Origin: Clostridia bacterium
Lineage (GTDB): Bacteria; Bacillota; Clostridia; Christensenellales; Aristaeellaceae
Assembly (NCBI GenBank): GCA_016295665.1
Contig: JAEDKS010000055.1
Location: 1-13,228 of the forward strand
Length of the DNA: 13,228 bases
Reading direction: 5' to 3'
In this document: in pieces, positions 1-8,015 of the stretch
Layout of the letters: the number at the start of each line of letters is the position of its first letter
Numbering within the stretch: the stretch's first letter is position 1
Position numbers and translations under genes: made by a program
Notes under the pieces: model-generated
Told to the model about the DNA's origin: nothing
Seen by the model: the letters and a program-made list of their open reading frames with translations, nothing else
Database searches by the model: none

Positions 1-54
1 ATCATCCTGCAGAGCAACGTGATGGATACCATGGCGCACAGCGGCCTGAAGTAA
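1..54 (+). CDS. C-terminal tail of an upstream gene, possibly a MalG-type sugar ABC permease (partial)
   Basis: Frame 1 is open from the window edge to TAA at 52-54 and gives the 17-residue tail IILQSNVMDTMAHSGLK. Bacterial carbohydrate permeases of the MalG type often end in a last membrane helix, a Gln/Lys-containing turn, a short amphipathic stretch and a small-residue/Gly/Lys ending, and this tail fits that pattern. The permease at 5454-6479 ends in a comparable way (LQKQFVESVDRAGITGE). The next gene's ribosome binding site starts at the base after the stop codon, so the gene almost certainly belongs to the same operon. With only 17 residues the family assignment is a guess. That a coding frame ends here is much safer. 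Confidence 0.5.
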   Translation: MILQSNVMDTMAHSGLK

Positions 55-69
55 GGAGGAGCAAGGAGG
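55..69 (+). promoter_or_regulatory. double Shine-Dalgarno upstream of the YIP1/NHL gene
   Basis: Two strong Shine-Dalgarno elements lie in tandem: GGAGGA at 55-60 and AGGAGG at 64-69. The first is 9 nt from ATG 70. The second touches ATG 70 but is 6 nt from the in-frame ATG at 76. Each start codon therefore has a well-placed site of its own, and the true start could be either one, changing the protein by only two residues. Confidence 0.6.
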
Positions 70-2127
70 ATGAAGATGAAACGAGTCCTTTCCTTCCTGG
101 TGGTGCTGCTGGTGCTGATGCTGGCTGTGGTGCCCGCACAGGCCGCGACGCCCTACCGAACCTATACCGTCGGCACCACGCCCCAGCTGGTGGAAACCCA
201 GACCGCCTATGAGCCCGTGCGCTACATGACGGACTTCGGGGACGTGACCCTGGACGACCCGCAGGACATGCGCCTGGGCCCCGACGGCAACCTGTACATC
301 GCCGACAACGGCGAGAGGTACGTGCTGGTGATCTCTCCCAAGGGCGAGCTCATCAAGACCATCGGAAGCAAGAAAACCCTGCGCTCCGCCTATGGCGTGT
401 TCGTGGATGACAACCTGAACGTGTACGTTGCCGACCAGAACGGCAACCAGGTGGTGGCCTTTGACCAGGATGGCAACGTGCTGCGCACCTTCACCAAGCC
501 CGATCACCCCCTGTACGGCGATGCGCCCTTCAAGCCCAACAAGGTCGTGCTGGACAAGCGCGGCAACCTGTACATCGCCAGCCAGGGCAGCACCAACGGC
601 ATCGTGCAGATCTCGCCCGCCGGCGACGACGAGAACGGCGAGTTCCTGGGCTACTACGGTGCCAACACCTCGTCCGTGTCCTTCGTCATGGCGATCATGC
701 AGCAGGTGCTCTCGGACGAGCAGCTGAGCCTGCTGGGCAGCGTGGTGCCCCCGTCGGTGACCAACCTGACCATCGACGAGAAGGGCATGGTCTACACCGT
801 CAGCCCCGCCGATGACTTCCGGGTGCTGCGCCGCCTGAATGTGGCGGGCACCAACACCCTGAACGTGAAGGCGTGGGTGCGCAACGACGGCGAGACCAAC
901 GCTGCCGTGGCGGTGCATCCCTCCGGCTCCATCTTCACGGTGACCAACAGCGGCACCATCATCGAGTACTCCTCCGAGGGCGACCTGCTGTTCTACTTCG
1001 GCTCCACCGGCACCACCCGCATCGGCAACTTCAGCACGGTCACGGGTATTGCCGTGGACGCGGACTACAACCTGTATGTGCTGGACTCCCAGCAGAAGTG
1101 CATTCAGGTGCTGCAGCCCACCGAGTTCACCAACCTGGTGCATGAGGCCTACACCCTGTTCAAGGACGGCAAGTACGCCGCCTCCAAGGCGCCCTGGACG
1201 CAGGTGCTGCGCATGAACTCCATGTTCACCTACGCCAGCGTGGGTCTGGGCGAGGCGCTCTACCGCGAAAACAACTTCGAGGAGGCCATGGACGCCTTCC
1301 GCAACGGCGGCAACTACAACGGCTACTCCGATGCCTTCTGGGAGCAGCGCTCCACCATGATGCACGACTACCTGGGCACCGTGCTGATCTGGCTGGTCGT
1401 CATCATCGTGGCATGGCAGGTCATCAAGCGGCTGAACCGGCGCTTCCACTTCCTGGACCCCATCGGCAAGGCATGGCGCTGGTTCACGGGCCTGAAGTAC
1501 GTCCGGCAGACCGGCTTCTGTCTGCACATGCTGCGCAATCCCTACGACTGCTGCTACGGCATCAAGCGCGAGGGCAAGGCCGGCTGGCTGAGCGCGTGTG
1601 TCGTGATGCTGATCTTCTTCGTGGAGTTCGTGCTGAACAAGTACTTCTCCGGCTTCCTGTTCAAGAGTACGCCGGACGGGTACTACGAGCTGTTCAACGA
1701 CGCGGTGCTGGTATTCGGCGTGTTCCTGATGCTGGTCATCTGCTGCTATCTGGTGTGCACCATCCGCGAGGGCGAGGCCCGGCTGAAGGATCTGTTCATC
1801 GGCGGCGCCTACGCGCTGGCCCCCATGCTGGTGTTCCAGCCCATCAACCTGCTCCTGTCCAATGTGCTGACCTACAATGAGGAGTTCTTCATCACCCTCA
1901 TCAACTTCGTCTCCATTGGCTGGACGGTGGTGCTGATCGTGCTGGTGATCATGTACATGAACGACTACTCCTTCAAGCAGACCCTGTCCACCATCATCAT
2001 CACCGCCTTCACGGTGCTGGTCATGGTGTGCCTGATGTTCGTGCTGTACGTGCTGATTTCCCAGCTCGTTGACTTCCTGGCGTCGATTTACGGAGAGGTG
2101 GTGTATCGCTTTGTTAAGAAGGTATAA
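70..2127 (+). CDS. exported NHL beta-propeller / TPR-like / Yip1-domain membrane protein
   Basis: A 685-residue protein with an unusual architecture. Residues 1-25 are a signal peptide with an AQA/A cleavage site. About 55-350 carry repeated propeller blades of the NHL type, with Asp-Gly-Asn-Leu-Tyr-Ile/Val-Ala-Asp cores such as PDGNLYIADN near 71-80 and RGNLYIA near 164-170. About 355-412 is a helical, TPR-like stretch with a Gly-Lys-Tyr/Asn-Asn-Phe-Glu-Glu-Ala pattern. One membrane helix follows at about 433-453. Residues 483-685 form a five-helix region (near 506-524, 544-563, 574-598, 608-630 and 639-665) typical of Yip1-family domains. The propeller should lie outside the cell, anchored by the Yip1 part. 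The gene overlaps the DUF5696 gene and lies upstream of two sugar permeases, so a role in sugar sensing, capture or transporter assembly is inferred. No function is established. Start ATG 70 or ATG 76. Confidence 0.9.
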   Translation: MKMKRVLSFLVVLLVLMLAVVPAQAATPYRTYTVGTTPQLVETQTAYEPVRYMTDFGDVTLDDPQDMRLGPDGNLYIADNGERYVLVISPKGELIKTIGSKKTLRSAYGVFVDDNLNVYVADQNGNQVVAFDQDGNVLRTFTKPDHPLYGDAPFKPNKVVLDKRGNLYIASQGSTNGIVQISPAGDDENGEFLGYYGANTSSVSFVMAIMQQVLSDEQLSLLGSVVPPSVTNLTIDEKGMVYTVSPADDFRVLRRLNVAGTNTLNVKAWVRNDGETNAAVAVHPSGSIFTVTNSGTIIEYSSEGDLLFYFGSTGTTRIGNFSTVTGIAVDADYNLYVLDSQQKCIQVLQPTEFTNLVHEAYTLFKDGKYAASKAPWTQVLRMNSMFTYASVGLGEALYRENNFEEAMDAFRNGGNYNGYSDAFWEQRSTMMHDYLGTVLIWLVVIIVAWQVIKRLNRRFHFLDPIGKAWRWFTGLKYVRQTGFCLHMLRNPYDCCYGIKREGKAGWLSACVVMLIFFVEFVLNKYFSGFLFKSTPDGYYELFNDAVLVFGVFLMLVICCYLVCTIREGEARLKDLFIGGAYALAPMLVFQPINLLLSNVLTYNEEFFITLINFVSIGWTVVLIVLVIMYMNDYSFKQTLSTIIITAFTVLVMVCLMFVLYVLISQLVDFLASIYGEVVYRFVKKV

Positions 2128-4426
2128 GCTCCTTTGCCTGCTGCTTGCACTGCTTCTCACGCTCCTGCCCGCCGCGGTGGCGGAGGAGGTGGGCGGCAAT
2201 GCCGGGGCCGAGGTGCCCGAGGCAGCCCAGACATCCGGGGACGCGGAGGCCGCCGGGGAAACCGCCGGAGAGGCCGAGGCGACCGATGACGCGGCACCCG
2301 CCCTGCCCGAGGGCGTGCCGGACACCTACCGCCTGGTGGTGGAGGGAAGCGAATACAACCTCTACCTGCGGGAGGAGAGCATGTCCGTGGTGGTGGAGAG
2401 CCGGGCAAACGGCGCCTTGATGTTCTCCGCCGTGGAGGATGCCTCCACGATCTCCTCCTCCGCCCTGGGTCAGGCGCAGAGCGGCGTGGTGATGCAGTAT
2501 CTGGCCATCGGCTCCTCCAGCATCTCGCAGGAGACCGTGGACCTGATCTCCACCGGCAATACCCAGGTGCATACCATCGAGTATGACTACACCATTCCGA
2601 ACGGCTTCAAGGCCACCATCAGCTACACCAACCTGGGCATCAGCTTCTCGGTGGTGGTGGAGCTGGAGGGGAATGACCTGAAGGTGACCGTGCCCCGGGA
2701 GGACATCCGGCAGGAGCTCTACGGCAGCTACAGCCTGTCCACCCTGACGCTGTTCCCCTTCATGGGTGCCAGCTACCGGGGCGAGGACACCGGCTACATG
2801 CTGGTGCCGGACGGACAGGGCGCGCTGATTGAGCTGAAGGACAACGAGAAGCGCTATCGCAGCCTGTACTACGACACCCCCGTGTACGGCAGCAAGATCA
2901 AGGACGACAAGAACGATGCCGGCAACAGCGCGACCACCGTCAGCACCGAGCCGGACATCATGCCGGTGTTCGGCATGGCGCACACGGAGAAGGGCATCGC
3001 CTTCCTGGGCGTGATTGAGCAGGGCGATCTGGGCGCCAGCATCAGGGCCTATCCCAACGGCGCCGTGAACCTGTCCTACGACCGCACCAGCGCGCTGTAC
3101 GAGTACAGCTACCGCTTCACCCAGATGATGGGCGCGGCGGCGGGCGCCGGCGGCATGGATGCCCGCCTGCCCGAGCTGCGCAGCTTTGACATCGTGCAGC
3201 ACTTCCTGTTCCTCTCCGGGGACGAGGCCAACTACACCGGCATGGCGGTGGCCTACCGGGACTACCTGGAGGAGCACGGCGCCTTCGCCGGCGCGAAGCT
3301 GGACGGCTTCGACGTGGAGCTGGACGTGCTGGGGCTGGAGAAGGAAAACTTCGTGCTGGGCAAGCAGAACGTGGTCATGACCACCTTCGAGGAGGCGGCC
3401 GCGATGCTGGCAGACCTGAAGGAAAAGGGCGCCGGCAGCCTGAGCGTGGTGCTCCGCGGCTGGCAGGAGGGCGGCCTGAGCGCGGCCCTGCCCACCGATG
3501 ACTTCAACCCCGCAGGCGCCCTGGGCGGCAGCGGCGGCCTCAAGACCCTGCTGGAGGGTGCGGCGAGCCGGAAGATCGACGTGTATCTGGAGGCCGACTT
3601 CCTGCGGATGAACGCCGACACCCATCCCGTGCTGAGCTACAGCGCCTTCAAGAAGGTGGACAGCCAGACCTGGTACCGCTCCACCTACGGCAAGGTGTAC
3701 GCCACCATGTACTACCTGACCCCCTCCAAGAGCCTGGAAATCGGGCAGAGCGTGCTGGAGAAGTTCCATCAGGGCGGCGTGGAGGGCGTGTCGCTGGTGA
3801 GCATCACCTCCTTCCTGTCGGACTACTACGAGAACAACACCGTGCGGGATTCCGTGTCCATGGCGGCGTGCTACGGCAGCATCTGCGAAACGGCCTCCCA
3901 GAGCATGAACACCCGCCTGAGCGCAGCCAACGCCTACCTGTGGCGCTACGCCACCAGCCTGAGCGACCTGCCCATCACCGGCTCGGACTACATCTTCACC
4001 ACCTGTGATGTGCCCTTCCTGGCCATCGCCCTGTCGGGCAAAATTCCCTGCTACGCGGAGTACACCAACTTCCAGGCCAACACGAACCGCTTCTTCCTGC
4101 GCCTGGTGGAGCAGGGCATCCGCCCCTCGTTCCTGCTGACCATGGAGGATCCCATCGAGCTGAAGAACACCAACTCCTCCAACATCTACTCCAGCCGCTA
4201 CGAGCTCTACGGCGACATGATCGTTCAGTGGAGCCAGGAGCTGGGCGCGTTGCATGAGAGGCTGGGCGATGCCTCCATCGTGGGACACGAGATGGTGGGC
4301 GACATGATCCACGTCACCTGGTCCAACGGCACGGAGGTCTACCTCAACTACGGTGAGGAGGAGCTGACGCTGAACGGCGTCACGGTGGCAGCCATGAGCT
4401 ATGCGGTGAAGGAAGGAGGCGAGTGA
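2111..4426 (+). CDS. secreted DUF5696-type protein of a sugar-uptake operon
   Basis: A 771-residue protein if read from TTG 2111, which gives a clean signal peptide (MLRRYKLL, then Leu-rich, cleavage AVA/E at 24/25). GGAGAGG lies 12 nt upstream at 2092-2098. The frame is also open from TTG 2069 (785 aa), but that start would put 14 poorly hydrophobic residues ahead of the signal peptide. Residues 25-64 are an Ala/Glu-rich linker. About 70-400 look like beta-sandwich sequence with the motif GYMLVPDGQGALI at 228-240, which I associate with DUF5696 proteins. About 415-700 alternate short strands and helices (VVMTTFEEAAAMLADL, SLSVVLRGW, IDVYLEADFL), which resembles a TIM barrel. A glycosidase-like or sugar-binding role is therefore possible, but no catalytic residue can be named. 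The gene overlaps the preceding one by 17 nt, and its stop overlaps a possible GTG of the next gene. Confidence 0.88.
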   Translation: MLRRYKLLCLLLALLLTLLPAAVAEEVGGNAGAEVPEAAQTSGDAEAAGETAGEAEATDDAAPALPEGVPDTYRLVVEGSEYNLYLREESMSVVVESRANGALMFSAVEDASTISSSALGQAQSGVVMQYLAIGSSSISQETVDLISTGNTQVHTIEYDYTIPNGFKATISYTNLGISFSVVVELEGNDLKVTVPREDIRQELYGSYSLSTLTLFPFMGASYRGEDTGYMLVPDGQGALIELKDNEKRYRSLYYDTPVYGSKIKDDKNDAGNSATTVSTEPDIMPVFGMAHTEKGIAFLGVIEQGDLGASIRAYPNGAVNLSYDRTSALYEYSYRFTQMMGAAAGAGGMDARLPELRSFDIVQHFLFLSGDEANYTGMAVAYRDYLEEHGAFAGAKLDGFDVELDVLGLEKENFVLGKQNVVMTTFEEAAAMLADLKEKGAGSLSVVLRGWQEGGLSAALPTDDFNPAGALGGSGGLKTLLEGAASRKIDVYLEADFLRMNADTHPVLSYSAFKKVDSQTWYRSTYGKVYATMYYLTPSKSLEIGQSVLEKFHQGGVEGVSLVSITSFLSDYYENNTVRDSVSMAACYGSICETASQSMNTRLSAANAYLWRYATSLSDLPITGSDYIFTTCDVPFLAIALSGKIPCYAEYTNFQANTNRFFLRLVEQGIRPSFLLTMEDPIELKNTNSSNIYSSRYELYGDMIVQWSQELGALHERLGDASIVGHEMVGDMIHVTWSNGTEVYLNYGEEELTLNGVTVAAMSYAVKEGGE

Positions 4427-4428
4427 CC

Positions 4429-5457
4429 GTGGCAAAAGTCAAGAATCCCCATGACAAGCATCATCTGACGAAACGTACGCTGCGGGAATGGGTCTTTGGC
4501 TACATCTTCATCTCCCCGTGGCTGGTGGGCGTGAGCATCTTCTTCCTCTACGCCATGGTGCGCTCGCTCATCTTCTCCTTCAATGACCTGCAGCTGGTGG
4601 GCATGGTCATCACCCCGCTGAAGGACGGCCTGTTCAGCAACTACAGCAAGGTGTTCGCCACCGAAATCAACCTGCCGGTGGTGCTGGCGGAGTTCGCCAT
4701 CAGCCTGGTGCTGCAGCTGCCCATCATCATCTCCTTCGCGCTGATCATCGCGCTGCTGCTCAACAGCAAGATCAAGGGACGCTCCCTGTTCCGCCTGATC
4801 TTCTTCCTGCCCGTGATCATCGCCACCGGCCCCGTGATGGACATGCTGACCGCCCAGGGCGTCGCCAGCGTGCCCATGGTGGGAACCGACGCCATCTCCT
4901 CCGTGCTGTCGAACCTGCCGGAGTTCGTGGCGGAGCCCATCAACGACCTGTTCTCCTCCCTGATTCTGATTCTGTGGAACGCGGGCATTCAGATTCTGCT
5001 GTTCCTGGCGGGTCTGCAGAAGGTGTCCACCACCATGTACGAGGCCGCCAAGATCGACGGCGCCAACGCCTGGGAGACCTTCTGGAAGATCACCCTGCCC
5101 AACGTCCGCTCCATCATCCTGCTCTGCTCCATCTACACCGTGGTCACCCTGGCGACGGGCGGCAGCAACGCGGTTATCCAGATGATCTACGACGCCACCT
5201 ACAGCGCCACCAAGGGCTACAGCTACGGCGCGGCCTTCAGCTGGATCTACACCGTGGTCATCATCGTGATCCTGCTGCTGGTGTTCCTGCTGCTGCGGGA
5301 AAAGAGCGACAGGAAGGTCAAGTACGAGGAGAGCCGCGGTGCCCGCGAGGAGCAGCGCAAGCAGCAGCAGGCTGCGAAGGCTGCCCGGCACCACGACAAA
5401 TTCATGGCAAAGACCGAACGAATGGCTGCCAAGGGTGAAAGGAGGAAGGCGAAGTGA
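4429..5457 (+). CDS. sugar ABC transporter permease (MalF/LplB type)
   Basis: Inner-membrane subunit of a carbohydrate importer (binding-protein-dependent transport family). The EAA loop that docks on the ATPase is intact at residues 205-224 (YEAAKIDGANAWETFWKITL, followed by P). Hydrophobic helices lie near 22-45, 86-111, 120-136, 176-195, 227-245 and 270-289. Translation is taken from GTG 4429, 9 nt from AAGGAGG at 4413-4419. GTG 4423 is in frame, two codons longer and overlaps the preceding TGA, but would leave only 3 nt of spacing. Residues 290-342 form a long, highly charged cytoplasmic tail rich in Lys, Arg, Glu, Gln and Ala, longer than usual for a family whose members are mostly near 300 residues. 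No ATPase gene is present, so a shared ATPase encoded elsewhere (MsmK-like) is inferred. The substrate cannot be read from the sequence. Confidence 0.93.
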   Translation: MAKVKNPHDKHHLTKRTLREWVFGYIFISPWLVGVSIFFLYAMVRSLIFSFNDLQLVGMVITPLKDGLFSNYSKVFATEINLPVVLAEFAISLVLQLPIIISFALIIALLLNSKIKGRSLFRLIFFLPVIIATGPVMDMLTAQGVASVPMVGTDAISSVLSNLPEFVAEPINDLFSSLILILWNAGIQILLFLAGLQKVSTTMYEAAKIDGANAWETFWKITLPNVRSIILLCSIYTVVTLATGGSNAVIQMIYDATYSATKGYSYGAAFSWIYTVVIIVILLLVFLLLREKSDRKVKYEESRGAREEQRKQQQAAKAARHHDKFMAKTERMAAKGERRKAK

Positions 5458-6479
5458 GCAAGAAAGTGAAAAAGGCCAGCGCCTCTCCCTCGGGCAGGGT
5501 CCTGACGCCGGAGCAGAAGAAGGCTGCCCGCCGGGAGTCCACGAAGAAGCTGCTGCTGGGCAACGCGGAGAAGCGCGGCCTGCTGGCAAGCCTCGTCATC
5601 TACGTGCTGCTGATTACCATTGCCTTCATCTACCTGTATCCCGTGCTGTACATGCTGTCCCGCAGCCTGATGGGCAAGGCTGATCTGCTGGATACCTCCG
5701 TGAAGTGGATTCCCAGCCAGCTGAACATGAAGAACTATCAGGACGCCATGCTCGTCATGGACTACGGCAACAGCCTGTACAAGAACCTGGTGCTGGCGGT
5801 GCTGCCCACCATCGCGCAGGTGCTGGTCTGCTCCTTTGTGGGCTACGGCTTCGCACGGTACAACTTCCCGGGCAAGATGCTGTGGATGGGCATTCTGGTG
5901 CTGTCCTTCCTGCTGCCCACGCAGACCACCTCGCTGCCCAACTACCTGCTGTTCCGCACCTGGAGCCTGGCGGACGGCTCCGTGAAGCCGTTCCTGCTCA
6001 CGGCGCTGCTGGGGCAGGGCTTCAAGAGCTCGCTGTGCATCCTGATCTTCTGGAACTTCCACAATCAGGTGCCCAAGTCCCTCATCGAGGCCTCCGAGAT
6101 CGACGGCGCGGGCCACTTCTACTCCTACTTCCGCATCGCCGTGCCGCTGTCCACCGCCGCCATCGTGGTCGTCGCCCTGTTCTCCTTCGTGTGGTACTGG
6201 AACGACACCTACCTGGTGCGCGAGTATCTGGGCCGCGAGGCCATCTCCAACCGCAACATCGGCCTGACCACGCTGATGATCGAGCTGAGCAAGTTCGACT
6301 CCAGCTATGGTGCCACCTCGGCGGCCTCCGCCGGCGGCTCCACCTCCGTGGACAAGCTGAGCGAGGCCATGAAGATGGCGGGCACCATGCTGGCGATTCT
6401 GCCCATGCTGATCTTCTACTTCGTGCTGCAGAAGCAGTTCGTCGAGTCCGTGGACCGTGCGGGCATCACCGGCGAGTAA
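5454..6479 (+). CDS. carbohydrate ABC transporter permease (MalG type)
   Basis: Second permease subunit, 341 residues, partner of the gene before it. It starts at GTG 5454, overlapping the preceding TGA by 4 nt (GTGA). AAAGGAGG at 5438-5445 gives 8 nt of spacing, so translation is probably coupled. The EAA loop is at about 211-231 (IEASEIDGAGHFYSYFRIAV, then P), in which one Ala of the consensus is Ser. Helices lie near 45-66, 110-133, 142-155, 180-200, 234-250 and 307-325. The C-terminus LQKQFVESVDRAGITGE is typical of this family. The N-terminal 40 residues are a basic, hydrophilic cytoplasmic extension rich in Lys and Arg. Residues 285-300 hold a Ser/Ala/Gly-rich loop before the last helix. 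The two permeases should form a heterodimer around the sugar path. Confidence 0.93.
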   Translation: MSKKVKKASASPSGRVLTPEQKKAARRESTKKLLLGNAEKRGLLASLVIYVLLITIAFIYLYPVLYMLSRSLMGKADLLDTSVKWIPSQLNMKNYQDAMLVMDYGNSLYKNLVLAVLPTIAQVLVCSFVGYGFARYNFPGKMLWMGILVLSFLLPTQTTSLPNYLLFRTWSLADGSVKPFLLTALLGQGFKSSLCILIFWNFHNQVPKSLIEASEIDGAGHFYSYFRIAVPLSTAAIVVVALFSFVWYWNDTYLVREYLGREAISNRNIGLTTLMIELSKFDSSYGATSAASAGGSTSVDKLSEAMKMAGTMLAILPMLIFYFVLQKQFVESVDRAGITGE

Positions 6480-6521
6480 ACCGCGGGTTGCCGCTTTCCC
6501 CTGTATCAAGGCCGGCTTTGG

Positions 6522-6545
6522 CTTTTGATAAATCAAAAAGGAGGT
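6522..6545 (+). promoter_or_regulatory. AT-rich inverted repeat abutting the binding-protein RBS
   Basis: In the 73-nt gap before the binding-protein gene, TTTTGAT (6523-6529) and ATCAAAA (6532-6538) are inverted repeats. As RNA this gives at most a 6-bp stem with a 4-nt loop. It runs directly into the very strong ribosome binding site AAGGAGGT at 6538-6545, which is 7 nt from ATG 6553. The stem is weak and might only modulate translation or mark a processing site. The ribosome binding site is certain and the hairpin is not. No convincing promoter was found in this gap. Confidence 0.4.
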
Positions 6546-6552
6546 ATCCTGT

Positions 6553-7989
6553 ATGAAGAAGGTATCCCTGTTCCTGGTGCTGGTCATGCTGGCGACCATG
6601 CTGTCCCTGCCCGCCGTGGCGGAGGGCGCGTACAACATGCCCGAGCTGAACACCACCGATCCCATCACCGTGACCTTCATGACCTGGGACGACTATGAGC
6701 TGACGCAGGCCCTGGCGGACAAGTTCATGGAGCAGCATCCCAACATCACCATCGAGCTGGTGTACACCACCACCGGCGACGTCAGCGCCACGCTGCTGAA
6801 CATGGCGGCGGAGGGTGCGCTGCCGGACGTGTTCTTCTGGCTTGACCTGGATCCCCTGCTGTCCAACCAGATGATGATGGACATCACCGACCTGGTGGAG
6901 AACGACGAGGAGTACGTGACCAAGCTGTATCCCTCCCTGCAGAACGCCGGCTATGTGGACGGCGAGCGCTGCTTCTTCATGCCCGGTGAGAACCTGCCCG
7001 CCGTGGTGTACCTGGACAAGGGCGTGTTCGACAAGCTGAACGTGGATCTGCCCGGTCAGGACTGGACCTGGGAGGATATGTGCGAGCTGATCGAGACCAT
7101 GTCCGATCCTTCCCAGGGCATCTGGGGCTACAACTTCTTCATGGGCCCCGTGACCTGCGGCCCCCTGTCCCTGGTGGACAACTCCAAGGGCGAGTTCGGC
7201 TGGAACGGCGAGAGCTATGACTTCGAGGTGTGGGCCGAGTGCATGGAGCTGCAGAGCGAGTATGCGCGCAAGGGCTATCAGGCCATCGGCGGCAGCGACG
7301 AGTACCTGGCTGTGGTGCCCGACAACCTGTGGCCCGGCGAGTCCGGTCATGTGGCCATCCAGATGGACGCCTACTGGACCCTGAACAACATCTACACCCA
7401 GGCCTACTGCCTGGAGCGCGGCGTGAACATGGTGCCCTACAACATCCCCGCCGGCGACGGCGTGGAGAACGCGGGCCGCTTCTCCTGGGTTGACTTCATC
7501 TCCATCAGCGCCACCTGCGAGCATCCCCGTGAGGCCTATGAGGTCGCCAAGTTCCTGACCTGGGGCAAGGACGGCTGGCTGGCCCGCGCCGAGCTGTATC
7601 CCAACATCCTGAACGAGGCTGGCGATCCCATCTATCGCGTGCCCGGCTCCATGCCCATGGTTGCCGATGACGAGGTTATCGCGGCGATGGCTGCCATCAT
7701 GCCCGAGCTCAAGACCGCTGCTGGCGACGTGTACTGGAGCGACTGGGAGGGCTTCCTGGCGAACTGCACCAACCCCGTGACCTTCGGCGGTCGTACGATC
7801 CCCGGCTTCAACAGCTTCATTGCAAACTACTATCATGGCTCCGACTTCAACGGCTACACCGGCATCGAGGCGGCGATCAACGCCAACGCGATCAACCTGT
7901 GGGACTATGTGGATGACCTGAACACCACCGGTCGTGAGTATTACGATCAGACCATGCAGGTGTTCTTCTCCGTCTACGGCCAGCCGTAA
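6553..7989 (+). CDS. extracellular sugar-binding protein of the ABC importer
   Basis: A 478-residue substrate-binding protein of the family that serves oligosaccharide importers (UgpB/MalE-like). After the signal peptide (residues 1-23, cleavage AVA/EG) comes the usual first strand, ITVTFMTWDD (38-47). A helix with ALADKFMEQHPNITIELVY follows, then the segment LLNMAAEGALPDVFFW, a classical pattern in which the ligand-side loop follows an Ala-rich helix. Many Trp, Tyr and Asp residues along the chain fit stacking on sugar rings. There is no lipobox cysteine, and the first Cys is residue 140, so the protein would be secreted or kept by an uncleaved signal helix rather than lipid-anchored. It captures the sugar and hands it to the permeases at 4429-6479. 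It is placed last in the operon, with the strongest ribosome binding site and the 3' hairpins that follow, which fits higher expression than the permeases. Confidence 0.93.
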   Translation: MKKVSLFLVLVMLATMLSLPAVAEGAYNMPELNTTDPITVTFMTWDDYELTQALADKFMEQHPNITIELVYTTTGDVSATLLNMAAEGALPDVFFWLDLDPLLSNQMMMDITDLVENDEEYVTKLYPSLQNAGYVDGERCFFMPGENLPAVVYLDKGVFDKLNVDLPGQDWTWEDMCELIETMSDPSQGIWGYNFFMGPVTCGPLSLVDNSKGEFGWNGESYDFEVWAECMELQSEYARKGYQAIGGSDEYLAVVPDNLWPGESGHVAIQMDAYWTLNNIYTQAYCLERGVNMVPYNIPAGDGVENAGRFSWVDFISISATCEHPREAYEVAKFLTWGKDGWLARAELYPNILNEAGDPIYRVPGSMPMVADDEVIAAMAAIMPELKTAAGDVYWSDWEGFLANCTNPVTFGGRTIPGFNSFIANYYHGSDFNGYTGIEAAINANAINLWDYVDDLNTTGREYYDQTMQVFFSVYGQP

Positions 7990-7995
7990 GTCCTC

Positions 7996-8009
7996 GCCGC
8001 TTCGGCGGC
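7996..8009 (+). other. UUCG-capped RNA hairpin after the binding-protein gene
   Basis: GCCGC (7996-8000), TTCG (8001-8004) and GCGGC (8005-8009) form a 5-bp GC stem closed by the C(UUCG)G tetraloop, one of the most stable RNA loops known. It starts 7 nt after the TAA of the binding-protein gene and has no T-run after it, so it is not a terminator by itself. Such 3' stems often protect messages from exonucleases. That role is inferred here. Confidence 0.55.
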
Positions 8010-8015
8010 AGCATG

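Noticed and set aside
2114..4435. Very long open frame on the minus strand (773 codons)
   Set aside because: It mirrors the DUF5696 gene. It is His/Gln/Val-rich with no domain or ribosome binding site and is explained by GC-rich third positions on the coding strand.
6480..6521. Possible terminator or promoter before the binding-protein gene
   Set aside because: GCCGGCTTTGGC can form only a 3-bp stem before a short T-run, and no -35/-10 pair at proper spacing was found.
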